64,000 nt of DNA, taken from positions 558,001 through 622,000 of the forward strand of contig NZ_JAERRK010000001.1 in the NCBI RefSeq assembly GCF_016741775.1, read 5' to 3'. Source of the DNA: Streptomyces actinomycinicus (GTDB lineage: Bacteria; Actinomycetota; Actinomycetes; Streptomycetales; Streptomycetaceae). The translations under genes were made by a program, and so were the position numbers. The notes below the pieces were generated by a model, which worked only from the letters and a program-made list of their open reading frames with translations, ran no database searches and had not been told where the DNA came from. Positions 1-7,386 of the stretch are shown here, piece by piece; the first letter of the stretch is position 1, and the number at the start of each line of letters is the position of its first letter.

Positions 1-923
1 CCGCCGTCCTCACCCTGACCGGCGAGATCCTTGCCGAGCGCGCCGGCACCCTGGTGGTCGAGGACGGTCCCGAGGCCGTCCTCGGTGAGCTGGGCCGCTG
101 GTTCGCCGAGCTGCTGACCGCGGCCGGGCACCGGGCCGGTGAGGTGTGCGGGATCGGGCTCGCCGTGCCGGGCCCGGTGGACAGCGAGACCGGCCGGGTG
201 GTCCAGCCGCCGATCATGCCGGGCTGGGACGGCTACGACATCCGGGGCCGCCTGTCCCGTGCCTTCACCGAGCACACCGGAGCCCCGGCGGTACCGGTGC
301 TGGTCGACAACGACGCCAACCTCATGGCCTACGGCGAACAGCGCACCGGCCACCCCGACTGCAGGGCCTTCGTGCTGGTCAAGGTGTCGACCGGGATCGG
401 CGCCGGGGTGGTCGTGGACGGCTCGGTCTACCGGGGCGTGGACGGCGGCGCCGGCGACATCGGGCACATCCGGGTCGGCGCCGACGCACTGTGCCGGTGC
501 GGCTCGTACGGCTGCCTCGCCGCCGTCGCGAGCGGTGGTGCCGTCGCCCGGCGGCTGGCCGAGTCCGGGGTGCCGGCCGCTTCCGGCTCGGACGTGCGGG
601 ACCTGCTGGCGGCCGGGCACCCGGAGGCCGCCGCGCTGGCCCGGGAGGCCGGCCGCCGGGTCGGGGACGTGCTGGCGACGGTCGTGACCCTGCTGAACCC
701 CGGCGTGCTGATGATCGCGGGCGATCTGGCCGGAACACCCTTCCTGACCGGCGTGCGCGAGCTGCTCTACCAGCGGGCCCTGCCCCGCTCGACCGCTCAT
801 CTGGACATCGTCACCTCCCGGCTCGGGGAGCGGGCCGGGCTGACCGGTGCGGGAGCGCTGGTCGTGGAGCACCTGTACGCGCCGGAACGGGCCGAGGAGC
901 GCCTCTCCGCCCTGGGCGTGTGA
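1..923 (+). CDS. ROK family protein (regulator or sugar kinase), 5' end outside the window
   Basis: The frame is open from base 3, so the N-terminus lies upstream; about 306 residues are visible. The visible part is a ROK sugar-kinase fold with the internal VDNDAN motif, a glycine-rich phosphate loop (STGIGAGVVVDG) and the cysteine cluster GH-x9-CRCGSYGC that binds structural zinc in this family. The Glu that usually follows the cluster (GCLE) is Ala here (GCLAAV). I associate that form with ROK repressors rather than active glucokinases, so a transcriptional regulator with an N-terminal helix-turn-helix outside the window is more likely. A 12-bp hairpin at 1059-1087 probably ends its transcript. 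Confidence 0.85.
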   Translation, partial: AVLTLTGEILAERAGTLVVEDGPEAVLGELGRWFAELLTAAGHRAGEVCGIGLAVPGPVDSETGRVVQPPIMPGWDGYDIRGRLSRAFTEHTGAPAVPVLVDNDANLMAYGEQRTGHPDCRAFVLVKVSTGIGAGVVVDGSVYRGVDGGAGDIGHIRVGADALCRCGSYGCLAAVASGGAVARRLAESGVPAASGSDVRDLLAAGHPEAAALAREAGRRVGDVLATVVTLLNPGVLMIAGDLAGTPFLTGVRELLYQRALPRSTAHLDIVTSRLGERAGLTGAGALVVEHLYAPERAEERLSALGV

Positions 924-1021
924 CGCGCGGATCGCTCGCCGGGCAGGTCCGCAAGGGGGTCCGCATGGTGAAACCCGGCGGTCTGTGACAGCGTGATTCT
1001 CGCCACCCTTGATAAGGGCAG

Positions 1022-1035
1022 CGCTCAGATGAGCG
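1022..1035. promoter_or_regulatory. Hyphenated palindrome CGCTCA-N2-TGAGCG, copy 1
   Basis: A 14-bp inverted repeat, CGCTCAGATGAGCG. A second copy at 1122-1137 has the same arms and the reverse-complement centre. The pair lies in the 415-bp gap between the ROK gene and ppdK and brackets the hairpin at 1059-1087. This looks like an operator pair for a dimeric regulator. I cannot name the regulator; the ROK protein upstream is one candidate. Confidence 0.5.
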
Positions 1036-1058
1036 GATCTTGGGCGCCTGCACTTCTC

Positions 1059-1087
1059 CAAGGGGTGGCACTGGGTGCCACCCCTTG
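1059..1087 (+). terminator. Perfect 12-bp stem-loop after the ROK gene
   Basis: CAAGGGGTGGCA and TGCCACCCCTTG pair perfectly around the 5-nt loop CTGGG. There is no T-run, as is usual for Streptomyces terminators. It lies 136 bp after the ROK stop and 250 bp before the ppdK start. Confidence 0.65.
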
Positions 1088-1121
1088 ATCGTTCATCGAT
1101 CGAAATCACCCGTGCCGAGGC

Positions 1122-1137
1122 CCGCTCATCTGAGCGG
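1122..1137. promoter_or_regulatory. Hyphenated palindrome CCGCTCA-N2-TGAGCGG, copy 2
   Basis: A 16-bp inverted repeat, CCGCTCATCTGAGCGG. It repeats the arms of the element at 1022-1035, about 100 bp (roughly ten helical turns) away. Two sites in phase on the helix suit cooperative or looping repression. Confidence 0.5.
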
Positions 1138-1189
1138 AAAACCGCACCTGTGGGCAGTGTTGCCTTCAAGAAGTGAAAACATACGGCCG

Positions 1190-1205
1190 GCTTGGCTTGC
1201 CAAGC
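1190..1205. promoter_or_regulatory. Palindrome GCTTGGC-TT-GCCAAGC upstream of ppdK
   Basis: Perfect 7-bp arms around a TT centre, about 134 bp upstream of the ppdK start codon and next to a TTGACT (1207-1212) that could be a -35 element. No convincing -10 lies at the right distance, so this is a candidate operator only. Confidence 0.4.
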
Positions 1206-1338
1206 TTTGACTTTCGATCCGCTGGCGGACGGGTGGTTACAGGCGCATGACGGCTGAGTGGACGTACCTATAGACCTTCGATCTGGGTATGTTCCTGGCC
1301 GTCAGGGCAGCCACCGTGGCCTCAAGGAGTCGAGACCC

Positions 1339-4059
1339 GTGTCGGAAAACAAAGAACCCCACGTAGCGAAGTTCGTTTACGACTTCACCGAGGGCAACAA
1401 GGACCTCAAGGACCTCCTCGGCGGCAAGGGTGCCAATCTCGCCGAGATGACCAACCTCGGTCTGCCGGTCCCTCCCGGCTTCACCATCACCACGGAGGCC
1501 TGCAAGGTCTACCTGGACAGCGGTGAGGAGCCCGCGGCACTGCGTGACGAGGTCAGTGCGCACCTCGACGCCCTCGAGCAGAAGATGGGCAAGAAGCTCG
1601 GCCAGGCCGACGACCCGCTGCTCGTGTCCGTCCGCTCCGGCGCCAAGTTCTCCATGCCCGGCATGATGGACACCGTCCTGAACATCGGCCTCTCCGACAA
1701 GTCGGTGCAGGGCCTGGCCAAGCAGGCCGGCGACGACCGCTTCGCGTGGGACTCCTACCGCCGCCTCATCCAGATGTTCGGCAAGACCGTCCTCGGCGTC
1801 GACGGCGAGCTGTTCGAGGAGGCCCTCGACGCGGCCAAGGCGGCCAAGAAGATCACCGTCGACACGGATCTCGAAGCGGCCGACCTGAAGAAGCTGGTCA
1901 CCAAGTTCAAGAAGATCGTCAAGGCCGAGGCCGGCCGGGACTTCCCGCAGGACCCGCGCGAGCAGATGGACCTCGCCATCAAGGCCGTCTTCGACTCCTG
2001 GAACGGCGACCGCGCCAAGCTGTACCGCCGCCAGGAGCGGATCCCGCACGACCTGGGCACGGCCGTCAACGTCTGCTCGATGGTCTTCGGCAACCTCGGC
2101 CCCGACTCCGGCACCGGCGTCGCCTTCACCCGCGACCCCGCCTCCGGCCACCAGGGCGTCTACGGCGACTACCTGCAGAACGCCCAGGGCGAGGACGTCG
2201 TCGCGGGCATCCGCAACACGGTTCCGCTGGCGGAGCTGGAGCAGATCGACAAGAAGTCGTACGACCAGCTCATGCAGATCATGGAGACGCTGGAGAACCA
2301 CTACAAGGACCTCTGCGACATCGAGTTCACGATCGAGCGCGGTCAGCTGTGGATGCTCCAGACCCGGGTCGGCAAGCGCACCGCCGGCGCCGCCTTCCGC
2401 ATCGCCACCCAGCTCGTCGACCAGGGCCTGATCGACGAGACCGAGGCCCTCCAGCGCGTCACCGGCGCCCAGCTGGCCCAGCTGATGTTCCCGCGCTTCG
2501 ACGACAGCGCCAAGACCGAGCAGGTCGGCCGGGGCATCGCGGCCTCGCCGGGTGCGGCGGTCGGCAAGGCGGTCTTCGACTCCTACACCGCCGTCAAGTG
2601 GTCCCGCTCGGGCGAGAAGGTCATCCTGGTCCGCCGGGAGACCAACCCCGACGACCTCGACGGCATGATCGCGGCCGAGGGCATCCTGACCTCCCGCGGC
2701 GGCAAGACCTCCCACGCGGCCGTCGTCGCCCGCGGCATGGGCAAGACCTGTGTCTGCGGCGCCGAGGAGCTGGAGGTCGACACCAAGCGCCGCCGTATGA
2801 CGGTCCCCGGCGGGCACGTCGTCGAAGAGGGCGACCTGATCTCCATCGACGGCTCGTCCGGCAAGGTCTACCTGGGCGAGGTCCCGGTCGTCCCGTCCCC
2901 CGTCGTGGAGTACTTCGAGGGCCGGATGCACCCCGGCGCCGACGACGCCGACGAGCTGGTCGAGGCCGTCCACCGCATGATGGCCTTCGCCGACCGCAAG
3001 CGCCGGCTGCGGGTGCGCGCCAACGCGGACAACGCCGAGGACGCGCTGCGCGCCCGTCGCTTCGGCGCCCAGGGCATCGGCCTGTGCCGCACGGAGCACA
3101 TGTTCCTCGGTGAGCGCCGCGAGATGGTCGAGAAGCTGATCCTCGCCGACACCGAGGAGGAGCGCGAGGCCGCCCTGCGGGAGCTGCTGCCCCTGCAGAA
3201 GAAGGACTTCGTGGAGCTGTTCGAGGCGATGGACGGCCTGCCCGTCACCATCCGCCTCCTCGACCCGCCGCTGCACGAGTTCCTGCCCGACATCACGGAG
3301 CTGTCGGTCCGCGTGGCGCTGGCGGAGTCCCGCCAGGAGCCGCACGAGAACGAGCTGCGCCTGCTCCAGGCGGTGCACCGCCTGCACGAGCAGAACCCGA
3401 TGCTGGGCCTGCGCGGCGTCCGCCTCGGCCTGGTCATCCCCGGCCTGTTCACGATGCAGGTCCGCGCCATCGCGGAGGCCGCGGCCGAGCGCAAGTCGGC
3501 CAAGGGCGACCCGCGCGCGGAGGTCATGATCCCGCTCGTCGGCACGGTCCAGGAGCTGGAGATCGTCCGCGAGGAGGCGGACCAGGTCATCGCCGAGGTC
3601 GAGGCGGCGACCGGTACGAAGCTCAAGCTCGCGATCGGCACGATGATCGAGCTGCCGCGCGCCGCGCTGACGGCCGGCCAGATCGCCGAGGCCGCGGAGT
3701 TCTTCTCCTTCGGCACGAACGACCTGACCCAGACGGTGTGGGGCTTCAGCCGCGACGACGTCGAGGCCTCGTTCTTCACGGCGTACCTGGAGAAGGGCAT
3801 CTTCGGGGTGTCGCCCTTCGAGACGATCGACAAGGACGGCGTCGGCTCCCTGGTGAAGGCCGCGGCGGAAGCGGGCCGGCGTACCCGCCCCGACCTCAAG
3901 CTCGGCGTCTGCGGCGAGCACGGCGGTGACCCGGAGTCGGTCCACTTCTTCCACCAGGTGGGTCTGGACTACGTCTCCTGCTCCCCGTTCCGCATCCCGG
4001 TCGCCCGCCTCGAGGCAGGCCGCGCGGCGACCCAGTCGGAGGGCAGCGACCACCGCTGA
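1339..4059 (+). CDS. ppdK: Pyruvate, phosphate dikinase
   Basis: It interconverts pyruvate, ATP and phosphate with PEP, AMP and pyrophosphate in the cytoplasm, at the node between glycolysis and gluconeogenesis. The 906 residues match the usual PPDK length. In order there are an N-terminal ATP-grasp domain (GGKGANLAEM, RSGAKFSMPGMMDT), the swivelling phosphohistidine domain with RGGKTSHAAVVARG (catalytic His about 459), and the PEP/pyruvate TIM barrel ending in LGVCGEHGGDP (catalytic Cys about 858). I chose the GTG at 1339 because AAGGAG lies 9 nt upstream; an ATG-like extension to 1258 in the same frame has no ribosome site. It is monocistronic, with long leader and trailer regions full of inverted repeats. 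No PPDK regulatory protein gene is visible nearby. Confidence 0.97.
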   Translation: MSENKEPHVAKFVYDFTEGNKDLKDLLGGKGANLAEMTNLGLPVPPGFTITTEACKVYLDSGEEPAALRDEVSAHLDALEQKMGKKLGQADDPLLVSVRSGAKFSMPGMMDTVLNIGLSDKSVQGLAKQAGDDRFAWDSYRRLIQMFGKTVLGVDGELFEEALDAAKAAKKITVDTDLEAADLKKLVTKFKKIVKAEAGRDFPQDPREQMDLAIKAVFDSWNGDRAKLYRRQERIPHDLGTAVNVCSMVFGNLGPDSGTGVAFTRDPASGHQGVYGDYLQNAQGEDVVAGIRNTVPLAELEQIDKKSYDQLMQIMETLENHYKDLCDIEFTIERGQLWMLQTRVGKRTAGAAFRIATQLVDQGLIDETEALQRVTGAQLAQLMFPRFDDSAKTEQVGRGIAASPGAAVGKAVFDSYTAVKWSRSGEKVILVRRETNPDDLDGMIAAEGILTSRGGKTSHAAVVARGMGKTCVCGAEELEVDTKRRRMTVPGGHVVEEGDLISIDGSSGKVYLGEVPVVPSPVVEYFEGRMHPGADDADELVEAVHRMMAFADRKRRLRVRANADNAEDALRARRFGAQGIGLCRTEHMFLGERREMVEKLILADTEEEREAALRELLPLQKKDFVELFEAMDGLPVTIRLLDPPLHEFLPDITELSVRVALAESRQEPHENELRLLQAVHRLHEQNPMLGLRGVRLGLVIPGLFTMQVRAIAEAAAERKSAKGDPRAEVMIPLVGTVQELEIVREEADQVIAEVEAATGTKLKLAIGTMIELPRAALTAGQIAEAAEFFSFGTNDLTQTVWGFSRDDVEASFFTAYLEKGIFGVSPFETIDKDGVGSLVKAAAEAGRRTRPDLKLGVCGEHGGDPESVHFFHQVGLDYVSCSPFRIPVARLEAGRAATQSEGSDHR

Positions 4060-4072
4060 CCCACCCGGAACC

Positions 4073-4185
4073 CCGGAGCCGCCGTTGGTCCCCGACCCTC
4101 ACCGATCGGCGGCGGCTCCGGCGCACGAAAGAAGGGGCGGCACCCTGTGCGGGGGTGCCGCCTCTCCGCGCATCATGCGCGGAGA
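4073..4185 (+). terminator. Three tandem hairpins after ppdK
   Basis: Three perfect stem-loops follow the ppdK stop: a 12-bp stem (4073-4084/4110-4121, 25-nt loop), a 10-bp stem (4136-4145/4153-4162, 7-nt loop) and a 10-bp stem with a TCA loop (4163-4172/4176-4185). All are GC-rich with no T-run. Together they form a strong barrier before the convergent gene ending at 4348. I see nothing coding in the remaining bases to 4347. Confidence 0.75.
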
Positions 4186-4347
4186 CCGCAGAGCTACGCC
4201 GCTGAAGAGGAAAAATGGCGTTTGCCGGCATGGGACGCCGGTGAACCCAGGAAGCCGGTGTGCCCTCGTTGTGCCCTGAGGGTGCGGCTGGGCTCCGTCA
4301 GGCGTCGTCATCACAGAGGCCCCGCCCGGATTGGGCACCCTCCCCGG

Positions 4348-5076
4348 CTACGCGGTCCCAGTCTGTTGAGGCGGGATGCTCCCGCGGCGCAGCGCATCAG
4401 CAGCAATCGACGGCCGGGAGTCCGCTGCCGGCGGAGGCGCCAGGCTGATGCCGGCATCCGTCAGGATGGACAGGTCCATCTCGTAGCTGCGCTCGGACCG
4501 GGCCCTCCAGACTTCGAACGCCTCGGCAACGTGCGTGCGGGCCTGCTCTTCCGTCATGCCGGTGACGTTCATAAGGTGCAGCAGCGCTTCCGGAGCCTGT
4601 CCACGCAGCTGGGCCAGCCCGAAGTGGGTGACCCTGTGGCAGTCGGTGCACAGGCAGATCAGCCGGCCCAGCCTCTGTACCAGCCGGTCCTCGTCGTACA
4701 CCCACCGCTCGTGCGCTTCCAGCCAGCGCTTCACAGCACGGTCCTGTGCGGCGCCGCACACCTCGCACCGCCGGCCCGCCCTACCAGTGATCATCCGGCG
4801 AAGACGTTCCCAGTCCCTTGGCGAGACGCAGGACCGGACGTTGGTGAACCAGCACGAAGACGGCACCAGGTCGACGAACAGGCCCTGCCCCAGTGTCCGG
4901 TCCTCGCCCGGGAGAAGTTCCGGCACGGCGGGGTCGGCGAGCCAGCGCTCCAGGGAGGCTTCGCGACAAGGCGGGGCGTACCAGCGCCGTGCAGTGGCGT
5001 CCCATCGGGCGCCGGCTGCTTTTGCCTCGTCCTTCTCTTGGTAACTCACGTCCAGCCAGGTACGCGAGACCCCCAT
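4348..5076 (-). CDS. DUF5710 domain plus HNH-like zinc domain protein
   Basis: A 242-residue protein with two recognisable parts. Residues 5-36 (WLDVSYQEKDEAKAAGARWD, then a WYAPP end) match DUF5710, a small domain often attached to nucleic-acid enzymes. Residues 104-151 hold CEVC, an EAHERW segment, then CTDCHRVTH: two Cys pairs and histidines spaced as in an HNH nuclease zinc fold. A DNA-cleaving or DNA-binding role is inferred. The ATG at 5076 has GGAGGGGAC directly upstream; a GTG 18 bp earlier in frame has no site. It stands alone between the ppdK hairpins and an MFS gene, divergent from the latter. Its tail from about residue 215 is low complexity. Confidence 0.7.
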   Translation of the reverse strand: MGVSRTWLDVSYQEKDEAKAAGARWDATARRWYAPPCREASLERWLADPAVPELLPGEDRTLGQGLFVDLVPSSCWFTNVRSCVSPRDWERLRRMITGRAGRRCEVCGAAQDRAVKRWLEAHERWVYDEDRLVQRLGRLICLCTDCHRVTHFGLAQLRGQAPEALLHLMNVTGMTEEQARTHVAEAFEVWRARSERSYEMDLSILTDAGISLAPPPAADSRPSIAADALRRGSIPPQQTGTA

Positions 5077-5346
5077 GTCCCCTCCCAGCGCCACAAGTTG
5101 CCGACTGCGAGATCTTATGGGGCGTCAGTGGGCCCAAGTGGGCTTATCGGAAACCGCGAGGACCGGATTGCGAGGCCGGCGTGTTCTGAGGCTTCGGTCT
5201 CGCGGGCCTCTGTCTCGAAGCCGGCGCCGGTGGCCGTTCCCGTGGCTCTCCCCGGACAAGGGTGCTGTCGCGGAGCTGCGAGCTTTTGTGCCTTTCCTCC
5301 TGGTGGACTGGGAGGGTACCGGCGGTCCCCGTACAGGACGGAACCC

Positions 5347-6567
5347 ATGCCCTCCACGACCACAGGCACCACGCAGCCCCACGCAACCGGCCTGCCGGCG
5401 CGGTCGCCCCTCGCCGGGTGGCCGGCGGTGGTCTCGGTGATGCTGGGCATCTTCTCGATCGTCACCACGGAGATCCTCCCGATCGGACTGCTCACCTCGA
5501 TCGGCTCCGACTTCACGGTCTCCGAAGGCATGGCAGGCCTGATGATGACCATGCCGGGCTTCCTCGCCGCCGTCTCGGCGCCCGTGGTCACCGTCGCGAC
5601 GGCACGCGTCGACCGCCGCCTCATGCTGTGTGTGTTCATGGCGCTGCTGGCCGCGGCCGACTTCCTCGCCGCGGCCGCCTCGCACTACTGGCTCGTGCTG
5701 GTGTCACGCGTCGTGGTCGGCATCGTCATCGGTGGGTTCTGGTCGATCGGCGCGGGACTGGCCGAACGCCTGGTCCCCGCCGAGTCCGCCGGCCCCGCGA
5801 CCGCCGTCGTCTTCTCGGCCGTCCCCCTCGGTTCCGTCCTCGGGGTGCCGGCGGGAACCTTCGTCGGGGACCTCGCCGGCTGGCGTACGGCCTTCGTCGC
5901 CATGGGCGTCCTGACGGTCGGCGTGCTGGCCGTGCTGTCGGTCGTGGTGCCCCCGCTGCCGCCCGTCCGGGCCGCCCGTCGGGGCGCGCTGGGCGGCATG
6001 TTCCGCAACACCCACACCCGCTTCGCGCTGCTGCTGACGTGCCTCGTGGTGCTGGCCCACTTCGGGACCTACACCTATGTGACCCCGTTCCTGGAACAGG
6101 TCACCGAGGCCGGCTCCGGGCGGATCACCGTGCTCCTCCTGCTGTACGGGGCCGCGGGGATCGCCGGCAACTTCGCGGCCGGCTCGTCCGCCGTACGGCG
6201 GCCGCGGGTCACCTTCGGGCTCGCCGCGGGCATGGTGTCGGCCGCGGCGGTGCTCCTTCCGGTGCTCGGCCGCTGGGAGTCCGGCGCGGTCGCCCTGCTG
6301 ATCATCTGGGGTGCCGGGTACGGGGCCGTGCCGGTCGCCTCCCAGGCGTGGTTCGTCAAGGCAACGCCGCACGCGCCCGAAGCCGCCTCGGTACTGTTCA
6401 CCGCGTCCTTCCAGGCCACGATCTCGCTGGGGGCCCTGATCGGTGGCCGCGTCGTGGACCGTACCTCCCCGTCCACCGTCATGACGCTCGGCGGTGTCAC
6501 CGCGGCTCTCGCGGTCGCCGTGGTCCTGGCTCACCGTGCGCGCCGCCTGACCTGGCCGGACGAGTGA
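5347..6567 (+). CDS. MFS transporter, DHA1 type (12 membrane segments)
   Basis: A 406-residue major facilitator protein of the drug:H+ antiporter-1 type, expected to export small molecules across the plasma membrane. Twelve hydrophobic segments can be read. The conserved stretch after segment 2 (TVATARVDRRLML) and the motif C-like LGSVLGVPAGTFVGDLAGWR are typical of exporters related to NepI and SotB. I chose the ATG at 5347 because the hydrophobic part starts about 25 residues later; the same frame is open back to 4147, but that extension is basic, has no domain and overlaps the DUF5710 gene. The substrate is unknown. It converges on the TetR gene with a 48-bp gap. Confidence 0.9.
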   Translation: MPSTTTGTTQPHATGLPARSPLAGWPAVVSVMLGIFSIVTTEILPIGLLTSIGSDFTVSEGMAGLMMTMPGFLAAVSAPVVTVATARVDRRLMLCVFMALLAAADFLAAAASHYWLVLVSRVVVGIVIGGFWSIGAGLAERLVPAESAGPATAVVFSAVPLGSVLGVPAGTFVGDLAGWRTAFVAMGVLTVGVLAVLSVVVPPLPPVRAARRGALGGMFRNTHTRFALLLTCLVVLAHFGTYTYVTPFLEQVTEAGSGRITVLLLLYGAAGIAGNFAAGSSAVRRPRVTFGLAAGMVSAAAVLLPVLGRWESGAVALLIIWGAGYGAVPVASQAWFVKATPHAPEAASVLFTASFQATISLGALIGGRVVDRTSPSTVMTLGGVTAALAVAVVLAHRARRLTWPDE

Positions 6568-6615
6568 GCCTGCGGAGCGGAGGTCCGCCGTCGGGGCCCT
6601 GAGGGTGGTGGACCG

Positions 6616-7293
6616 CTATCCCGGGGCCTGGTCCAGGAGTCCGTCGAGCAGCGCCCGCAGCCCCTGCTCGTACGTGTCCTGCGCCGTCAAGGGGGCCCAG
6701 CGCGGGGCGATCCGGGACAGGTGGGGGAGTTCGGCCGGGTCGAGGCCGGCGAAGACCCGGTCGCGGTAGGTCGGGCGGTCGTCGGTCGCCCGTCGGCGGG
6801 CCGAGGTCGCGCGGACCAGGATCTCGCCGGCCGTGAAGTACCAGATCGCCCGGTAGCCGTGCACGGCCTGCTCGAGGGTGAGTCCGCAGTCCGCCAGTCC
6901 GGCGACGATCTGTTCCACGAACCAGAGGGCGGACGCGGACAAGAGGTCGTCCGCCGTCAGCACCTCCACGATCCAGGGGCACGCGGCGAGCACGTCGTGG
7001 ATGGCCACGGCCGCCGTGAGGATCCGTTCGCGCGGGTCCGCGGGCGGCGGTTCGGGGCGGTGCAGGGACCTGTCCGCGTAGTCGTCCAGGAGGAGGACGA
7101 GCAACTCCTCCTTGTCGCGGACGTGGTGGTACAGGGCCATCGGCGTGCTGCCGACCTCCGTGGCGAGCCGGCGCATCGTCAGCCGGTCCACGCCGTCCTC
7201 CGACACGATCCTGCTCGCCGTGCGGATGATCTCCTCGCGGGAGATACGAGCAGGCCGGCCGGCGGTTCTGCGGGGCGCGGGCGGTTGTGGCAT
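6616..7293 (-). CDS. TetR/AcrR family transcriptional regulator
   Basis: A 225-residue repressor. An N-terminal helix-turn-helix covers about residues 15-65 (SREEIIRTASRIVSEDGVDR, then MRRLATEVGSTPMALYHHV), followed by an all-helical ligand and dimer domain resembling the Tet repressor C-terminal class. The ATG at 7293 follows GAGG at about 10 nt; an upstream extension to 7350 has no domain. It is divergent from the MFS exporter at 7374, and the 80-bp gap holds several inverted repeats overlapping a promoter. It therefore most likely represses the exporter and itself until a toxic ligand binds. Confidence 0.9.
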   Translation of the reverse strand: MPQPPAPRRTAGRPARISREEIIRTASRIVSEDGVDRLTMRRLATEVGSTPMALYHHVRDKEELLVLLLDDYADRSLHRPEPPPADPRERILTAAVAIHDVLAACPWIVEVLTADDLLSASALWFVEQIVAGLADCGLTLEQAVHGYRAIWYFTAGEILVRATSARRRATDDRPTYRDRVFAGLDPAELPHLSRIAPRWAPLTAQDTYEQGLRALLDGLLDQAPG

Positions 7294-7333
7294 GGGCTCA
7301 TCATCCCTCAGGCGGCGGGGAGTCCGGGCGGCG

Positions 7334-7386
7334 GGTGTCGACACCGGCAACCGGTGCGCGCTAGTTTTCTTACATGTATAGAAACT
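7334..7386 (+). promoter_or_regulatory. Promoter and nested operators between tetR and the MFS gene
   Basis: TCGACA (7338-7343) and TAGTTT (7362-7367), 18 bp apart, resemble a vegetative promoter reading rightward; the predicted start of transcription falls on the A of the ATG at 7374. The region also holds the 12-bp palindrome GGTGTCGACACC (7334-7345), CACCGG-N3-CCGGTG (7342-7356), and AGTTT-N14-AAACT (7363-7386) centred on TACATGTA. These are good TetR operator candidates. Confidence 0.6.

Noticed and set aside
1237..4053. A 938-codon minus-strand open frame opposite ppdK
   Set aside because: Shadow of ppdK produced by GC-biased codons; composition is low-complexity Leu/Ala/Val/Arg with no domain, while the plus strand gives a complete PPDK.
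4186..4347. Small gene or RNA between the ppdK hairpins and the DUF5710 gene
   Set aside because: No ribosome site with a supported frame and no cloverleaf or known RNA structure could be recognised.
4147..5346. N-terminal extension of the MFS transporter back to 4147
   Set aside because: The extension crosses the ppdK hairpins and the opposite DUF5710 gene, and is basic with no membrane segment.
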